Shown here: positions 13,615 through 15,395 of the stretch, in pieces | How positions within the stretch are numbered: the stretch's first letter is position 1 | Layout of the letters: each line of letters begins with the position of its first letter | NCBI GenBank assembly: GCA_026002695.1 | Contig: BOCB01000042.1 | Span: 1 to 15,395 of the forward strand | DNA length: 15,395 bases | DNA from: Synergistales bacterium | Lineage (GTDB): Bacteria > Synergistota > Synergistia > Synergistales > Synergistaceae | Direction of reading: 5' to 3' | Notes under the pieces: model-generated | Seen by the model: the letters and a program-made list of their open reading frames with translations, nothing else | Databases searched by the model: none | What the model was told of the DNA's origin: nothing | Position numbers and translations under genes: made by a program

Positions 13615-14622
13615 GTGGAACACGCCCGCTATGAGATAAAAGTAGAGGAAAGCACCCCTTCTTACGGCAAAGTGGTGATTGAGCCGTTGGAACGCGGATA
13701 TGGCGTGACATTGGGTAACGCTCTTCGCAGAGTCCTTCTCTCGTCTATATCAGGGGCGGCCATCACAGCTATAAGGGTAGAGGGTGTTTTTCACGAATTT
13801 ACGACTGTTCCCGGAGTCAAAGAGGATATCATAGAGCTCTTGATGAATGTGAAACATATTCCGGTAAGGTCGTTTGCCTCCGAAGTTCGGCTGTTGCATC
13901 TCGACGTGACGGCGGCGGAACCGATGGCAATAACGGCGGCAAATATAGAGCCCGACAGTGATATAGAGTTCCCTGATCCTGAGGCTGTAATATGCCACAT
14001 CGAAAAGGGAGCTCATCTCGAAATGGACTTCTATGTGGAGAGCGGCGTGGGCTATGCGCCTATCGACCGCTCGAAGTCCGCGTATCTTCCTGTGGATGCT
14101 CTCTTGGTCGATGCGATATTTTCACCGGCGCGGCGAGTGAAGTACGAAGTGCAGGACAAGCGCATGGGTCAGCGAACAGACTATGACAGTCTGTGTGTTG
14201 AGGTGTGGACTAACGGAGTGGTGAAGCCCGAGGACGCCATATGTCAGGCGTCGCTCATTCTCAGGGACTACTTCATGAACATCGCTTATGAAATATCGCC
14301 CGATATAGCCATGACCAGCGTGCTTGCCGAAAGGCCGCTGCAAATTCCGGGAGGCGAGCTAAAGGCGTATAACGGTCCGGGCAGCAACAACCCTGATTAC
14401 GTGAGGCCTGTGCGCGATCTCGAACTCTCGGTGCGCAGCGAAAACTGCTTGATGCGCGGAGGCGTGAACTACATCGGAGACTTGGTGGGTCGTTCGCGCG
14501 GCGATCTGATGAAAATCCGCAACCTCGGCAAAGTCTCACTGAAGGAAATCGAGGAGAAACTGACGAAATTCGGCCTTTCTCTTTCCGGTGAGATAGAGGA
14601 AGACGAGGAAGAGGAAAATTAA
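13615..14622 (+). CDS. rpoA: DNA-directed RNA polymerase subunit alpha
   Basis: Alpha dimerises to nucleate polymerase assembly and touches promoter UP elements and activators. GTG 13615 is chosen over an in-frame TTG at 13597 because AAGGTGGGGG (13601-13610) stands just before it; the product is 335 residues. The N-terminal domain has GYGVTLGNALRRVLLSS at 28-44 and TVPGVKEDIIELLMNVK at 64-80. The C-terminal domain (about 262-323) has VRSENC with Arg274 (E. coli Arg265) and NLGKVSLKEI at 303-312. Val307 replaces the lysine equal to E. coli Lys298. A strongly acidic tail closes the protein. Confidence 0.98.
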   Translation: MEHARYEIKVEESTPSYGKVVIEPLERGYGVTLGNALRRVLLSSISGAAITAIRVEGVFHEFTTVPGVKEDIIELLMNVKHIPVRSFASEVRLLHLDVTAAEPMAITAANIEPDSDIEFPDPEAVICHIEKGAHLEMDFYVESGVGYAPIDRSKSAYLPVDALLVDAIFSPARRVKYEVQDKRMGQRTDYDSLCVEVWTNGVVKPEDAICQASLILRDYFMNIAYEISPDIAMTSVLAERPLQIPGGELKAYNGPGSNNPDYVRPVRDLELSVRSENCLMRGGVNYIGDLVGRSRGDLMKIRNLGKVSLKEIEEKLTKFGLSLSGEIEEDEEEEN

Positions 14623-14637
14623 GGAGTTGAATAACCG

Positions 14638-14991
14638 ATGAATCATCGCATGAACCTCAGGCGTCTTGGACGCTACGGCTCTCACAGGCGCGCCATGTTG
14701 GGCAATCTTGCGGCGAGCCTCTTTACTGAGGGTAGCATAATAACAACCGTAACGAGGGCGAAAGAACTTCGCCGCGTTGCCGAGAAGCTCATCACAAAGG
14801 CGAAGTCGGGTACTCTTACCGACAGGCGTCTTGTCATAGCTCGGATGCCGCATAAGGCTGCCGTGACGACGCTTTTCAATGACCTCGGTCCCCGTTTTGC
14901 CGAGAGGCATGGCGGCTATACGAGGATAGTCAAGCTCGAAAACAGGGTTGGCGATGCCGCGCCGATGGCGGTAATACAATTAGTCGAATAG
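14638..14991 (+). CDS. rplQ: 50S ribosomal protein L17
   Basis: L17 sits near the tunnel exit on the 50S solvent side. The 117-residue product has the normal short-form length, beginning [20 protein letters not shown] and including [37 protein letters not shown] core sequence (about 21-53), then [39 protein letters not shown] ending. ATG 14638 follows AAGGAG at 14621-14626, at about eleven bases. No terminator hairpin is seen after its stop; the next gene begins three bases later. Confidence 0.97.
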   Translation: MNHRMNLRRLGRYGSHRRAMLGNLAASLFTEGSIITTVTRAKELRRVAEKLITKAKSGTLTDRRLVIARMPHKAAVTTLFNDLGPRFAERHGGYTRIVKLENRVGDAAPMAVIQLVE

Positions 14992-14994
14992 ACG

Positions 14995-15395
14995 ATGACA
15001 ACTTGTGTGTTCTCCCTCCGGGGCGCGGCCTTCCGTTACAGAGGCGCGTCCTCGGATGCGTTGCGGGACGCCAACATAGACATCTCGGAGGGAGAGTGGA
15101 CGACCCTTCTTGGGGCTAACGGCTCCGGTAAGTCGACATTGGCAAAGATATGCAGTGCCCTGCTGCTTCCAACGCAGGGCGATTGTTTTGTCATGGGGGC
15201 AAACAGCAAGGACGAGGCGGCTATGGAGCGGAACAGAGGCAAAGTCGCGCTCGTATTCCAAAACCCTGAGGATCAGATAGTGGCCGCCATAGTCGAGGAG
15301 GACGCCGCCTTCGGCCCGGAAAACCTCGCCCTGCCGTCCGATGAGATAAGGCGCCGTGTCGATAAGGCTCTTGAAACGGTTGGCCTGTATGAGGA
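14995..15395 (+). CDS. ecfA1: Energy-coupling factor (ECF) transporter ATPase, N-terminal part
   Basis: The first 133 codons of an ABC-family ATPase, cut by the window edge; read directly from the bases. The Walker A motif is GANGSGKST at 40-48, and the Q-loop is VFQNPEDQIV at 87-96 with Gln89. FQNPEDQ followed by AAFGPENL is characteristic of the CbiO/EcfA group that powers vitamin and metal-ion uptake with EcfT and an S component. Walker B and signature motifs lie beyond the window. A tandem ecfA1-ecfA2-ecfT set after rplQ is common in Firmicutes, so the numbering is inferred from position. No clear Shine-Dalgarno precedes ATG 14995; with a three-base gap, coupling to rplQ is likely. Confidence 0.9.
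   Translation, partial: MTTCVFSLRGAAFRYRGASSDALRDANIDISEGEWTTLLGANGSGKSTLAKICSALLLPTQGDCFVMGANSKDEAAMERNRGKVALVFQNPEDQIVAAIVEEDAAFGPENLALPSDEIRRRVDKALETVGLYE

Noticed and set aside
1..15395. A hidden novel system (defence, mobile element, CRISPR, toxin-antitoxin)
   Set aside because: Every stretch is accounted for by housekeeping genes in conserved order with short gaps. I saw no integrase, transposase, repeat-spacer pattern or unexplained gene other than the KOW protein.

Overview
The window is the bacterial S10-spc-alpha ribosomal protein superoperon, read entirely on the + strand. It opens inside the 3' end of tuf and closes inside the first gene of an energy-coupling-factor (ECF) transporter. 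I count 33 genes: 31 complete and one partial at each edge. Of these, 25 encode ribosomal proteins. The others are EF-Tu, SecY, adenylate kinase, methionine aminopeptidase, a small KOW-domain protein, IF-1, the RNA polymerase alpha subunit and an ECF ATPase. I see no mobile element, CRISPR array, tRNA, rRNA or pseudogene, and no stretch above 90 bases lacks a gene.

Organism: a bacterium with G+C somewhat above half by eye. It uses Shine-Dalgarno sites at most genes, and about a fifth of its starts are TTG or GTG. Isoleucine is very often ATA and arginine often AGG, even in highly expressed genes. The order secY-adk-map-KOW-infA-rpmJ-rpsM-rpsK-rpoA-rplQ-ecfA, with no rpsD, resembles Firmicutes and relatives. 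Order, codon use and G+C together would also suit Synergistota. That placement is an inference from reading alone; a tree of concatenated ribosomal proteins would settle it.

Layout. 1-239: end of tuf, then an 87-base gap folded into three consecutive hairpins; the third pairs with the rpsJ ribosome binding site and start codon. 240-5285: S10 block (S10, L3, L4, L23, L2, S19, L22, S3, L16, L29, S17). 5286-9322: spc block (L14, L24, L5, S14, S8, L6, L18, S5, L30, L15). 9324-12578: secY, adk, map, KOW gene, infA. 12626-14991: L36, S13, S11, RpoA, L17. 14995 to the end: ECF transporter ATPase, three bases after rplQ.

The genes are packed with gaps of 0 to 55 bases or short overlaps, and several Shine-Dalgarno sites lie inside the last codons of the upstream gene, so translational coupling is likely throughout. 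Together they supply ribosome assembly, translation initiation, nascent-chain processing (Map), membrane insertion (SecY), nucleotide balance (Adk) and transcription (RpoA). I found no new biological system. The points most worth checking are the folded rpsJ leader, the uncharacterised KOW protein, the Val at a normally Lys DNA-contact position of RpoA, the missing rpsD, and the AT-rich infA-rpmJ gap.
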